Below, in pieces: positions 1 to 8,290 of a stretch of 20,298 nt of DNA. The translations under genes and the position numbers were made by a program. Position 1 is the first letter of the stretch; each line of letters opens with the position of its first letter. Source of the DNA: Candidatus Fermentithermobacillaceae bacterium (lineage in GTDB: Bacteria > Bacillota > Sulfobacillia > Fermentithermobacillales > Fermentithermobacillaceae); assembly GCA_012842105.1 (NCBI GenBank), contig DUTL01000274.1, positions 1-20,298 on the forward strand, read 5' to 3'. Below the pieces are notes generated by a model. The model was given only the letters and a program-made list of their open reading frames with translations, made no database searches and was not told where the DNA came from.

Positions 1-1350
1 CGTCAGTGAACTGGTTATTACATTGCCAAATTTAGCTGCAGTAACCCAAACGGTTTGCTGATTCAGCATGAGGATACCCCCATAGAATTCAGCGAAAGCT
101 GCCATGAAAGGCATCATTGCTATAAATGCCAAAGTTTTGAGAGCCTCAGGAATAACCTCAGGAGGAGTCTTTATGACGGAGCCGAAAATCCATGTGCCCA
201 TCTGTGGCACACTGCTAATCCACAAACATACCAAAGCTATGGTGCCCAGGGTGGCAGAAAAACGGCGGATCTGCTTAAAAGACGCCGAGTCTTTGACGAA
301 TATTATGACCATATGGTAAATGTTGTATGTGAGCGCCGCGAAAATAAAGGAAAAACTCGTTGCTACCTGGTATCCTGCAAGGGTAACTTCAGGATTGACT
401 GTCCTTGAAAGTGCAGCGGTAATTATGGGGCGCCCCAGTGTCTGAACAGACGATGCTATTGTCAAAGGCAAAGCAAACTTCAGGATAACCGGCGTGGTTG
501 GAATTAACTCATCAGGCCCTTCATCCTCAAGGGGTTCAATCCCCTTCTTCGATACAACAAACGCTAAAAACGCCTCGGTACCCAGCCCCAACATCAGAAT
601 AGCCGCACCCACAGGGCCTACAGGCCACATACCGGGAAGAATCGCAGCCGCCAAGAACATTATAAGCACCCGGGCGACCATATTGATTGTGAGCCAAACG
701 GTTCGTTTTTTCATGACGATAGGAGTCTGGAATATGGAGCGAACTGACGACGCTACAGGCCACAGGATAAACATTCTCATGGAAGGTACGGCCATGCTGT
801 AGACTTCTTCTGATACTCCAAGCACATCAATTAGGATCATCCGGGCCAGCGGGGTCCAACTGATAATCGCAAGCATTGAAATCAACACCCCGAGTATCAT
901 GAGCGCTACCTGAGCGGCTTTTCTATGAGACTTCTTGCCGCGTGTGAATGTAAGGCACATACGGTTCAGCCCGTAACACGGAGACTCAAATACCTGGGCT
1001 ACGCTGTATGATGCCGAGTACGCAGCAAGGGCAATTGTCGGATACAATGTTCTTGCTACAGCTCCGCTGACTATAGAGTGTGTTACCATCATCAGCATTG
1101 AAGAAGCCGCCAGCGGCAAGTAAAATTTGAGCAACGCGGCCAGGGGTTGCCGGAATGAAGAAGCCTCATGTCCGGCTGTATCTTTCTTAGCCGCGGAACC
1201 GGTGCTTGCTGTTCCCGTGGGGACGAGTTCTTCAGTTGTTTCATCTATGTCTGGTGTGTTTTGCTCTCGGCCACAGATCTGCGCATTTTCAGTTGACTGC
1301 AACTCCTGTGCTTGAGCATCTACATTACTTGCATCGGATCTTTGGCACAA
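1..1350 (-). CDS. MATE/ANKH-like multi-pass membrane transporter, 3'-truncated by window edge
   Basis: The reading frame is open for 450 codons and runs off the left edge, so the C-terminus is missing. The protein has a hydrophilic, acidic N-terminal tail of about 75 residues rich in Glu, Thr and Ala, then many hydrophobic helices. The two halves look like an internal repeat: 'LPLAASSMLMMVTHSIVSGA' near residue 90 and 'LPLTIASSVQTLGRPIITAA' in the second half, each followed by Arg-Thr, Pro and Leu-Ala-Tyr/Gly-Tyr. This two-fold pattern, with 'FESP' after the first helix pair, fits the MOP flippase superfamily (MATE or ANKH-like exporters). The substrate cannot be told. The start is a TTG at 1350, chosen because GGAGAGAGGA lies about 8 nt upstream; the GTG one base away in another frame hits a stop after seven codons. 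It lies downstream of glpX on the same strand, 279 bp away, and probably has its own promoter. Confidence 0.72.
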   Translation of the reverse strand, partial: MCQRSDASNVDAQAQELQSTENAQICGREQNTPDIDETTEELVPTGTASTGSAAKKDTAGHEASSFRQPLAALLKFYLPLAASSMLMMVTHSIVSGAVARTLYPTIALAAYSASYSVAQVFESPCYGLNRMCLTFTRGKKSHRKAAQVALMILGVLISMLAIISWTPLARMILIDVLGVSEEVYSMAVPSMRMFILWPVASSVRSIFQTPIVMKKRTVWLTINMVARVLIMFLAAAILPGMWPVGPVGAAILMLGLGTEAFLAFVVSKKGIEPLEDEGPDELIPTTPVILKFALPLTIASSVQTLGRPIITAALSRTVNPEVTLAGYQVATSFSFIFAALTYNIYHMVIIFVKDSASFKQIRRFSATLGTIALVCLWISSVPQMGTWIFGSVIKTPPEVIPEALKTLAFIAMMPFMAAFAEFYGGILMLNQQTVWVTAAKFGNVITSSLT

Positions 1351-1383
1351 TGGTAGTTCCTCTCTCTCCACGTTACATGCATA

Positions 1384-1412
1384 TTTTATCTATTGTATCA
1401 TTAATCACTCAA
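1384..1412 (-). promoter_or_regulatory. Possible promoter for the MATE-like gene
   Basis: On the minus strand TTGAGT (1412-1407) is followed after 17 nt by ATAAAA (1389-1384), in an AT-rich patch 34 nt upstream of the TTG start. An alternative -10, TACAAT, lies inside the spacer (1397-1392). The match is moderate and not verified. Confidence 0.28.
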
Positions 1413-1479
1413 AATTCTACCGTATTTACATGGAGACAGAGGAATGCACCGCTGCGGGCTGCAGCCAACTTACTTAAAC

Positions 1480-1533
1480 GCGGGCAGGAGCCTGGCAAAG
1501 CGCAGGTGCATACCTGCCCAAACTCCTGCCCGC
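1480..1533. repeat. Nested inverted repeat downstream of glpX
   Basis: GCGGGCAGGAG (1480-1490) and CTCCTGCCCGC (1523-1533) are perfect 11-bp complements. Inside the 32-nt loop a second perfect hairpin occurs, GCAGGT (1502-1507) with ACCTGC (1512-1517) around a 4-nt loop. The element begins about 97 nt past the glpX stop and ends about 130 nt before the MATE-like start. There is no clear T-run on either side, so it is not a standard intrinsic terminator. It may act as a 3' processing or stability structure, a factor-dependent terminator, or a protein-binding site. Confidence 0.6.
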
Positions 1534-1558
1534 AAATACCAAATCAACTGCTGCCGGT

Positions 1559-1572
1559 TACGGCCGGCCGTA
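1559..1572. repeat. Perfect 14-bp palindrome TACGGCCGGCCGTA
   Basis: The 14 bases are identical to their reverse complement. The site lies 58 nt downstream of the glpX stop codon and 26 nt from the nested inverted repeat. A third short palindrome, GGCTGCAGCC, is at 1457-1466. Function is unknown; a protein-binding site or part of the glpX 3' end is possible. Confidence 0.5.
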
Positions 1573-1629
1573 CTCAATATGATCAAACTGAACAGATGGT
1601 ACCTTGTATACAGGCACAAAACACAACCG

Positions 1630-2610
1630 TTACCTCTTGTTCACATAAAAAGGCTTCTTGTCCAAACGGTGGCTTGCCCGGACTATGCGAATGGTCCCGG
1701 TAGTTCCTCGCATGACAATCGAGTGAGTCCTAGCTATGGTTCCCATGTAACGCACTCCGTCAAGAAGTTCCCCGCTGGTGACTCCTGTAGCAGAAAATAT
1801 CACATCATCGCCTTTTACAAGGTCGTCCATGGTAAGTTTCTTATTCACATCGGAGATACCCATGGCTTGTGCCCTTTCCACTTCTCCAGGACGGCTGGGC
1901 CATAGCCTGGCCTGCATTTCCCCATCAACGCACCGCAAAGCGGCCGCCGCCAAGACACCTTCAGGAGCGCCGCCTATACCGGCAAGCACATCCACTTCCG
2001 AATCTTCAAAAGCCACAGCAATCGCTGGCGAGAGATCGCCATCCGGAATCAACTGGATTCTTGCCCCGGCTCTCCGCACACTGTCAATAAGGTCCTGGTT
2101 TCTCGGGCGATCAAGGATGACTACGACCAGATCAGAAACGTTCTTGTCGAGACAATGTGCTATTTTATTCAGGTTTGCTTCGATGGGCAGATCTATGTCG
2201 ATTGCCCCTCTGGCTTTAGGGCCTACGGCGAGCTTGTCCATGTACATGTCAGGAGCATGGAACAAACAGCCTTCTTCAGCCACGGCTATAACCGTCATAG
2301 ACCTGGGCAACCCCTTGGAAAGTACAGTCGTGCCTTCAAGAGGGTCTACAGCAACATCTACCCGCGGCCCTTGCCCGGTACCCACTTTTTCTCCTATATA
2401 CAGCATAGGAGCGTGGTCCATTTCTCCTTCGCCGATTACAACCGTTCCATCTATATCTACGGTATCAAGAGCCAGCCTCATAGCTTTGACCGCAGCTTGG
2501 TCGCATGCTTCTTTGTTACCCGTGCCCATGAGCCTGGCGCAAGAAAGGGCTCCGGCCTCAGTGACTCGTACAAACTCAAGTGCAAGTTCTCTAATTATCT
2601 CTTTGGGCAT
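1630..2610 (-). CDS. glpX: Fructose-1,6-bisphosphatase, class II (GlpX)
   Basis: This cytoplasmic enzyme hydrolyses fructose 1,6-bisphosphate to fructose 6-phosphate and phosphate, the committed step of gluconeogenesis; some family members also act on sedoheptulose 1,7-bisphosphate. The protein has 326 residues, the usual family length. Visible motifs are VIGEGEMDHAP (about residues 58-68) and VDPLEGTT (about 88-95), whose acidic residues bind the metals and phosphate in the GlpX/inositol-phosphatase fold, plus a GIGGAPEGV segment in the second half. An upstream in-frame GTG (2619) would add three residues, but GAGGTGA sits 5-6 nt before the ATG at 2610, so that ATG is preferred. The gene follows pmbA after 146 bp and has a possible promoter of its own. 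A role in growth on peptides or organic acids is inferred from the neighbouring peptide genes. Confidence 0.95.
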   Translation of the reverse strand: MPKEIIRELALEFVRVTEAGALSCARLMGTGNKEACDQAAVKAMRLALDTVDIDGTVVIGEGEMDHAPMLYIGEKVGTGQGPRVDVAVDPLEGTTVLSKGLPRSMTVIAVAEEGCLFHAPDMYMDKLAVGPKARGAIDIDLPIEANLNKIAHCLDKNVSDLVVVILDRPRNQDLIDSVRRAGARIQLIPDGDLSPAIAVAFEDSEVDVLAGIGGAPEGVLAAAALRCVDGEMQARLWPSRPGEVERAQAMGISDVNKKLTMDDLVKGDDVIFSATGVTSGELLDGVRYMGTIARTHSIVMRGTTGTIRIVRASHRLDKKPFYVNKR

Positions 2611-2684
2611 ACATGTCACCTCATGATATGGTTCCTTCTGGTTGCCAACTATAGTGTGTAACCTGCCAACCCATATCGACTGTG

Positions 2685-2719
2685 ATTATACACCACCTTT
2701 GCAATCAGCCTGAACAGGC
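2685..2719 (-). promoter_or_regulatory. Possible glpX promoter with a short inverted repeat
   Basis: A perfect -10 hexamer TATAAT lies at 2690-2685 on the minus strand, 75 nt before the glpX ATG. No good -35 is seen at 17 nt. Instead a small inverted repeat, GCCTG-AA-CAGGC (2708-2719), covers the -35 area. It could be an operator or the 3' end structure of pmbA. Confidence 0.35.
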
Positions 2720-2756
2720 AAGGGCCCATACGCCTCATTCCGGCTCAGGTCATGGG

Positions 2757-4112
2757 TCAGAATTCAGTGGTTCCCGTAAAGGTAAACGCCGGAACCCTTA
2801 TTGCAGGCGCAACAGTCCGTCCTGCTCTTACCATGTCCTTGCCCACCATGTCCATGGTTCCGAAAACCCTCAGTGCGCTTTCTGTAAACCTAAGGTTCTT
2901 CACAGGCCTGGTGATCTTGCCGTCTTCAATCAAGAAAGTGCCGTCTCTGGTCATCCCGGTAATAAGCATCTTAATCGGGTGCGCCGGGTTAGTATAGTGG
3001 AACCTTGTAACAAGGATTCCCCGGCCGGTTTTCTTGATCATATCTTCAACTGAATCGCTGCCGCCTGCCATAAACAGGTTTACCGCCATAGGGCCCCAGC
3101 CACCGAAGCCCCCGTGGCCTGTAGATTTCCTTCCCTCTTTCCTGGCATTTTTGATGTCGTAAACCAATTCACTGGCAACGCCGTTCTCTACCATAACTAC
3201 TTTGGACTTGGGAACACCCTCGAGGTCAAAGGGCATAGGGAAACCCCGTTTGTCCAGGCCATCATCCCAGAAAGTAAACCTGTCGCTGAAAAGTTTCTGC
3301 CCCAATTTCCCGGAAACAAAACTCCTTCCGTCTCTTACCGCTTGCGCAGAAAAACCCATCCAGGCCAAATAGGTAAGCATATCTACAACAGCCAGAGGCT
3401 CTAAGATCACCTCATACTCACCTGCTCCAATGCTTACAGGGTTTTCACCCATGGCACACTTTTCCGCAGCCTTCCGCCCTACTTCCCCGGCTGAAATTTC
3501 AGCCACGTCTGTAGCCCTTGCCGAGGCGTAACCAGAGCTTGTTTCGGACATTACAACGGTGCTCAACGACGCGGTCGTAGACGGGAAATAAGCTCTTATG
3601 CCAAGAGAATTGGCTACGCACAGTTCGCCTGCGTCTGTTGAAAAAGCGCCTGCAGCCTTGAACCCCTTTGACTTCGCCTTGTCTATCACCGCTTTTACCG
3701 CATGCGCCCTGTCCATGGCAGAAAATGCGTAAGTATTTTCCGAAAAAGCATCGACTTCCGGAACATCCTCAGGTTCGGGAATTCCTTCAAAGTCTTCGTT
3801 GGGCTTCTGCAGTTTCGCTATTCTCGCAGCATTTTCAACAGCCTCACGCAAAGACTGCTCGTCCAGGGAGTTGGTTGAAGCCACCCCTATTTTCTTACCG
3901 AAGATCACTTTGACCGAGATACCCTGGTTTACCTCTGATACATTTTGATGAATGTAATTCTCTGTGAACCTTGTAAGCCGTGATACTCCCCCTCTAATGA
4001 TGACTTCAGTCAAATCCCCGGGGGAGTGCCTGATGGCCTTATCCACTATTTCCAGGGCCTTTTGCCTGCCCAAAAGTTCAACTCTCTCCGCGTTTGAGAT
4101 CCTTACGTCCAT
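2757..4112 (-). CDS. pmbA: TldE/PmbA-family protein (partner of TldD)
   Basis: This is a 451-residue member of the PmbA/TldD modulator-of-gyrase family. In E. coli TldD and TldE (PmbA) form a heterodimeric metalloprotease in which TldD carries the zinc site and TldE lacks it; the pair degrades peptides and matures microcin B17. No HExxxH motif is present here, as expected for the non-catalytic subunit. The C-terminal half has the family pattern, including KSTGHGGFGGWGP, then FHYTNPAHPIKMLITGMTRDG and a closing FTFTGTTEF tail. The start ATG at 4112 (MDVRISNAERVELL) is preferred over a longer frame to 4226, because the extra 38 residues are Arg/Cys-rich and read inside tldD. GAAGGTAGGTG lies about 10 nt upstream. 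The start overlaps the last 10 nt of tldD, implying translational coupling and paired synthesis. Confidence 0.9.
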   Translation of the reverse strand: MDVRISNAERVELLGRQKALEIVDKAIRHSPGDLTEVIIRGGVSRLTRFTENYIHQNVSEVNQGISVKVIFGKKIGVASTNSLDEQSLREAVENAARIAKLQKPNEDFEGIPEPEDVPEVDAFSENTYAFSAMDRAHAVKAVIDKAKSKGFKAAGAFSTDAGELCVANSLGIRAYFPSTTASLSTVVMSETSSGYASARATDVAEISAGEVGRKAAEKCAMGENPVSIGAGEYEVILEPLAVVDMLTYLAWMGFSAQAVRDGRSFVSGKLGQKLFSDRFTFWDDGLDKRGFPMPFDLEGVPKSKVVMVENGVASELVYDIKNARKEGRKSTGHGGFGGWGPMAVNLFMAGGSDSVEDMIKKTGRGILVTRFHYTNPAHPIKMLITGMTRDGTFLIEDGKITRPVKNLRFTESALRVFGTMDMVGKDMVRAGRTVAPAIRVPAFTFTGTTEF

Positions 4113-5554
4113 CTGCCGACACCTACCTTCACATTTCTGAATCTTGCCGGCGCGGCTCCGTGCCCAACATGTGCGACCTGCCCTGGCTCTCCCTTTCCGC
4201 AATTGGCAAGCCCCCACAAACGCCACTCATCTTTGTTCCCGACAGCGTCGCACGAACGCCAGAACTCATGAGTAAGCCCTGTATAGTTGGGATTCTTCAG
4301 CATGGCGCCAATGGAACCGTCCTTGATTTCATATGCCACTTCAGTGCCAAACTGAAAGTTCAAACGCCTGTCGTCTATTGACCACGACTTGTTTGTTTCC
4401 ATATAGATACCTTGTTTGGTATCCTTGATCATCTCATCCAGGGTCCAATCGCCCGGTTCAAGGTTGATATTGGTCATGCGGATGATGGGAGTCCGGTTCC
4501 AACCATCAGCCCGCATAGCACCTGACGACTCCTGCCCCAGTTCAAAAGCGGTTTCCCTTGAGGACAGGTAATTCTTAAACATACCGTCATCTACTATCAC
4601 CGTCCGCTGTGCCGGAACCCCCTCGTCATCGTAGGCAAAACTGCCCAGGCCTCCGGGAATGGTAGCATCGGCAACAATGTTCACTATCTCAGATCCATAC
4701 CTGAAGGTGCCTTGTTTCTCTGTAGTCAAGAAACTTGTACCTGCGTAACTGGCTTCCTGGCCAAATACCCGGTCAAGTTCAATTGGGTGTCCACATGACT
4801 CGTGAATCTGGAGCCCGAGCTGGGAACCATCAAGAATCAAGTCTGTCTCTGTACCCGGACACTGCCTGGCTGATAAGAGTTCCACCGCTTCAGACGCAAT
4901 TGTCTCGGCATGATCAGCAAGGCCCATTCCCAGCACAAACTCATAACCTGCTGCAGCACAGTCTCCTCCTGCCGAATTGGGGTACGACCTCCTTTGAAGT
5001 TCCCTGCCGTCTGTTGCGGTAGCTTCAATGCCGGCACCTACCTCTGTTTTGACTTGCTCTATGTAGCTACCCTCAGTTGATGCAAACAGTTTGTCTTCAC
5101 GGAGACACCACATGCTGCCTGAGGCGACCCTTACCTGCTTGTTCCGGCGAACAAGGCTGTCAGCCTCCAGCAAAAGCCCAATCTTGTCTTCTGCTTTCAC
5201 GGAAAAAGGATCGATTCTGAACTTCGACTCCCACTTGCTTACCACAGGGTCCACTGCAGAAAGTTCCACGTCTCTGGCACGCTTTACAGTGGCAGATGCT
5301 TTAGCGATGGATACCGCTTCAGCCGTAACCCCTCTGACCTGAGTTTCATTCAAATCTGAGCTGGAAGCAAAACCCCAGGCTCCATCATGCAGTACACGAA
5401 CCCCAAAGCCTTTGCTCACTGACGAGCCCATAGACTCCACGTTACCGTTCTTTGTCCGTACCGACTCCTGATGTTGGGTCAGAATCCGGATATCGGCATA
5501 TGTGGCGCCAAGTTGCTTCGCCTTTTCCAGAGCTAAGTCAGTAAAATCCTTCAA
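4103..5554 (-). CDS. tldD: TldD metalloprotease subunit
   Basis: This is a 483-residue TldD-type zinc metallopeptidase. The zinc-binding HExxxH motif is visible as QIHESCGHPIELDR (His251 to His256), and the conserved Cys that supplies another metal ligand is in ANCGKGEPGQ (about Cys452). The family is cytoplasmic; TldD with TldE clips small peptides. The frame is open from an ATG at 5572, but the sequence ATGAGGAGGTGTAGCAAATTG shows an ideal AGGAGGTG placed seven bases before an in-frame TTG (5554). The upstream ATG would overlap this ribosome site and has no site of its own, so translation probably starts at TTG (protein begins LKDFTDLALEKAKQLG, with Met for the first residue). The gene is first in a minus-strand set followed by pmbA. 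Confidence 0.93.
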   Translation of the reverse strand: MKDFTDLALEKAKQLGATYADIRILTQHQESVRTKNGNVESMGSSVSKGFGVRVLHDGAWGFASSSDLNETQVRGVTAEAVSIAKASATVKRARDVELSAVDPVVSKWESKFRIDPFSVKAEDKIGLLLEADSLVRRNKQVRVASGSMWCLREDKLFASTEGSYIEQVKTEVGAGIEATATDGRELQRRSYPNSAGGDCAAAGYEFVLGMGLADHAETIASEAVELLSARQCPGTETDLILDGSQLGLQIHESCGHPIELDRVFGQEASYAGTSFLTTEKQGTFRYGSEIVNIVADATIPGGLGSFAYDDEGVPAQRTVIVDDGMFKNYLSSRETAFELGQESSGAMRADGWNRTPIIRMTNINLEPGDWTLDEMIKDTKQGIYMETNKSWSIDDRRLNFQFGTEVAYEIKDGSIGAMLKNPNYTGLTHEFWRSCDAVGNKDEWRLWGLANCGKGEPGQVAHVGHGAAPARFRNVKVGVGRWT

Positions 5555-6211
5555 TTTGCTACACCTCCTCATAACTTCCCTGTCGCAGCCTTCTACTCAA
5601 ATAGTAACAAGCTACGCTATAACTACAATAACACTCTATACTGGCCCGCGAAATGAACCAAACCCCGCTTGCGTCACGTTGCCAACCATATGATCAGTTC
5701 GCCCACCCAACATCTCCCCTGCATGTGGATCTTCGCTTCGACAAGTAAAATAACCTTTGTTTCCACACCAAAATCCCGGGTTCAGATAAGGCGATTGCTG
5801 GGACTGTTCATCTAGCCCCATACCAGGCACGATTCACATCAGTTTTTCGGTTTTAACTGCTCAATTGCTCCGGTTTAGCTGCTCAATTACGCCAAATCCT
5901 GCTCACGCAAGAGGAATTCTCGATGATTCGTAGAATGTTAAAAAGTGATGAGTAATAATACACTTTAGGGGAACCGAACATCTTTTTTCGTTCACAAACA
6001 GTCTACGTTGGAATACCAAAAAACCTGGAGGAGGTGACCCAAGCAGCCGTCAGCCGCTCAAGCACAAATTGGCACCAAATCAGGCAAACACTTCATCTAA
6101 TCCGAAACAACATACGAATCATCAGCTTGAATGAGTGCTTCCGAGCTTTGCACTGAAAACATTCGTTTTTTTGTCTCACAGAATTTTCATCCCTGAGGAA
6201 GGTGTCTCTTG
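5555..6211. other. Divergent intergenic region between tldD and oppA
   Basis: This 657-bp spacer holds no convincing gene. It contains the two-unit tandem repeat at 5848-5893 and an unattached Shine-Dalgarno-like GGAGGAGGTGA at 6027-6037. It also contains the oppA ribosome site, GAGGAAGGTG, about 7 nt before the oppA ATG. Frames at 5636-5830 (minus) and 6034-6156 (plus) lack properly spaced ribosome sites and recognisable motifs. Promoters for tldD and oppA must lie here, but no hexamer pair stands out. The AT-rich stretch around 5937-5965 is the likeliest oppA promoter area. Confidence 0.6.
5848..5893. repeat. Two tandem ~23-bp repeats resembling an insertion-sequence end
   Basis: Unit 1 (5848-5870) reads CGGTTTTAACTGCTCAATTGC then TC. 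Unit 2 (5871-5893) reads CGGTTTAGCTGCTCAATTAC then GCC. A partial 'TCAGTTTTTCGG' precedes them and 'CCTGCTCACGC' follows. Clustered short repeats carrying a GCTCAATT core resemble the multiply repeated ends of some IS21-type elements, but no transposase gene is nearby. This could be a relic end. The IS link is from memory and unverified. Confidence 0.4.
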
Positions 6212-8083
6212 ATGAGAATAGTAAAAAAACTGATACCAATAATGCTTTTGGCAGTGATGTTGCTTGCCGGATGTACCCCGAAGCCTGAAGTTCCGGAGCC
6301 GCCGGTGTCAAAGCTACGGGAATCGGGTGACGTCTACGGCGTCTACTCAGGCGAGATTACCACCATTAACTACCTGGTAACTTCAACCACTGCTGAATTC
6401 TCAGTGGCAGCTAATACAGTTGATTGCCTGGTAGAATACGATAATCTCGGCATCGTCAGGCCAGCATTGGCCACTGAATGGTCAGTGTCTGATGACGGGC
6501 TTGTGTGGACTTTCAAGATTAGAGAAGGCGTAAAATGGTTCAACCATAAGGGTGAGGAATACGCAGAGGTTACAGCCCAGGACTGGGTGGATGCACTCAA
6601 GTACACCTTTAACCCTGACAATGCTTCGCACACAGCTAATATTTCGTACAGCGTCATCAAAAACGGAGAAGCCTACTATACAGGCGAAATCGATGATTTC
6701 GAGCAAGTCGGCGTAAAAGCTCTGGACACGTACACCCTTGAATACACTCTGGAGCACCCGGTTCCTTACTTCCTGAGCATGCTCACCTACTGCCCGTTTA
6801 TGCCAGCTAACGGCGATTTCCTGGCCGAAGTAGGCGACGAGTTCGGAACCGATCATACAAACGTGCTTTACAATGGTGCGTACATCTTTTCCGACTGGAA
6901 ACACCAGGACGAGCGGGTGTATGTAAAGAACGAAAACTACTGGGACGCCGACAATGTTCACATAGAAAAGATTGTGAGTAAGTACAACAAAGAGGCTTCA
7001 ACCCTGGCACCTGAAATGTTCCTCCGCGGCGAAATCACAGGGGCCGGTATACCCACTGCCTCACTAGACGAGTGGATGAACGATCCAGAGAGAGCGAAAA
7101 TGGTCCGCCCAGGCTCAACAAGCTTCTACTCGTACTTTTACGCATTCAACTTTGACCCGAACTTCCCTGATGAATACGAACCTGACAACTGGAAGCTTGC
7201 TGTTAACAATAGGAACTTCAGAAAAGCGATCTTCCACGGACTTGACAGAATGGCAGCCGTAATGACCATGGACCCGTACGAACCCGAAAGAATGCTCAAT
7301 AATACGATCACTCCCAAGAACTTCGTAGCCTCCGGCGGCAAGGATTACACACTAATAGGCGATCTCGAGAAACTTACCACAACTGAGAGTTTCGACAAGG
7401 ATCTGGCTCTTGAGTACCGCGACAAAGCTAAGGAAGAGCTCGAAGGCGAGTGCACGTTCCCTATCAAGGTAATGATGCCTTACAGTACCTCGGGAACTGC
7501 ATGGTCCAACGAGGCGCAGATAGTCGAGCAGCAGTTGGAAGCCCTTCTGGGTGAGGATTTCATTGACATTATCCCTGTAGGTTTCCCACCGTCAGGCTTC
7601 CTCAATGCAACACGCAGAGCAGGCAACTATGCTCTCCAGAATTGCAACTGGGGCCCTGACTATGCCGACCCTGAAACTTATACAGAGCCGTTCTATCCAG
7701 ACGGAACTTATAACTGGCCGGAAAAAGCCACAGATCCGGCCTACCTCCTGGACGACGGCAGGACCGTATACGAGAAGATGGTAGACGACGCATGCGCCGA
7801 AGTCGTAGATATCGAAAATCGTATGGAACTGTTCGCCGCAGCTGAGGCATACGTTATTGAAGAAGCATGGGTCATACCTTTTCGTGTAGGCGGCGGAGGT
7901 TATCTGGCAACGAAACTGGAACCCTTCGCTTCGCCCTATGCGCCATTCGGAGTAGCAGATCTGCAGTATAAGGGCCAGATCGTTATGGAGAAACCCATGA
8001 GCACAGAAGAGTACAACGCTGCACGTGAGCAATGGGAAAAAGACCGGGCTGCTGCCCTGGCAAAAGAAGCGGCCGGAAATTAG
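6212..8083 (+). CDS. oppA: Oligopeptide ABC transporter, substrate-binding lipoprotein
   Basis: This 623-residue SBP_bac_5-family protein captures peptides outside the membrane and delivers them to the OppBC channel. The N-terminus is a lipoprotein signal: MRIVKK, a hydrophobic stretch, then the lipobox LLAGC with the acylated Cys21, followed by a Pro-rich linker. The family's early signature is visible in the region of 'PALATEWSVSDDGLVWTFKI' then REGVKWFNHKGEEY. It is longer than the E. coli protein (about 540 aa) and nearer to lactococcal OppA, which fits the OppD/OppF type found here. The C-terminal tail is charged. The start is the ATG at 6212; a TTG immediately before it is in frame, but GAGGAAGGTG is better spaced for the ATG. 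The gene ends in TAG and is first in the opp operon, 207 bp before oppB. Confidence 0.92.
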   Translation: MRIVKKLIPIMLLAVMLLAGCTPKPEVPEPPVSKLRESGDVYGVYSGEITTINYLVTSTTAEFSVAANTVDCLVEYDNLGIVRPALATEWSVSDDGLVWTFKIREGVKWFNHKGEEYAEVTAQDWVDALKYTFNPDNASHTANISYSVIKNGEAYYTGEIDDFEQVGVKALDTYTLEYTLEHPVPYFLSMLTYCPFMPANGDFLAEVGDEFGTDHTNVLYNGAYIFSDWKHQDERVYVKNENYWDADNVHIEKIVSKYNKEASTLAPEMFLRGEITGAGIPTASLDEWMNDPERAKMVRPGSTSFYSYFYAFNFDPNFPDEYEPDNWKLAVNNRNFRKAIFHGLDRMAAVMTMDPYEPERMLNNTITPKNFVASGGKDYTLIGDLEKLTTTESFDKDLALEYRDKAKEELEGECTFPIKVMMPYSTSGTAWSNEAQIVEQQLEALLGEDFIDIIPVGFPPSGFLNATRRAGNYALQNCNWGPDYADPETYTEPFYPDGTYNWPEKATDPAYLLDDGRTVYEKMVDDACAEVVDIENRMELFAAAEAYVIEEAWVIPFRVGGGGYLATKLEPFASPYAPFGVADLQYKGQIVMEKPMSTEEYNAAREQWEKDRAAALAKEAAGN

Positions 8084-8134
8084 CGTTGTGAACCTCGGAA
8101 CCCTGTAACAGGTGTCTGGACTGAACTGGAATTG

Positions 8135-8170
8135 CCGGAAGAGGAGACTCTTTCGAGTCTTTTCTTCCGG
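8135..8170 (+). terminator. Strong hairpin between oppA and oppB
   Basis: The arms 8135-8150 and 8155-8170 form a 16-bp stem with a TTTC loop: CCGGAAG pairs with CTTCCGG, AGACTC with GAGTCT, with three A-U/G-U pairs between. The run after it (TTTCGACCCC) is a poor T-tract. This suggests partial termination, or a 3' barrier that stabilises the oppA message, giving more binding protein than permease. The stem begins about 50 nt after the oppA stop. Confidence 0.65.
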
Positions 8171-8290
8171 TTTCGACCCCTCATACACGAGATTCGGACA
8201 GGGTTTTCACTACCGGTTCATACGTACAACGTAAAGAAACGGTTTAGGCTGTGCTAAAAAGATATGGCACGTGGGAGAGGGTAGTATAAC

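Noticed and set aside
1778..2626. 282-codon plus-strand frame opposite glpX
   Set aside because: It is the mirror of a clear glpX coding frame, Ser/Pro/Thr-rich and without family features.
5636..5830. 64-codon minus-strand frame upstream of tldD
   Set aside because: No ribosome site at its GTG start, no recognisable motif, and it ends in the probable tldD promoter area.
6034..6156. 40-codon leader frame before oppA
   Set aside because: The ribosome-binding sequence overlaps its start codon, leaving no proper spacing; the peptide has no attenuation-type residue run.
6181..6196. CodY-like half site just before oppA
   Set aside because: Only about 8 of 15 consensus positions match, no better than chance in AT-rich DNA.
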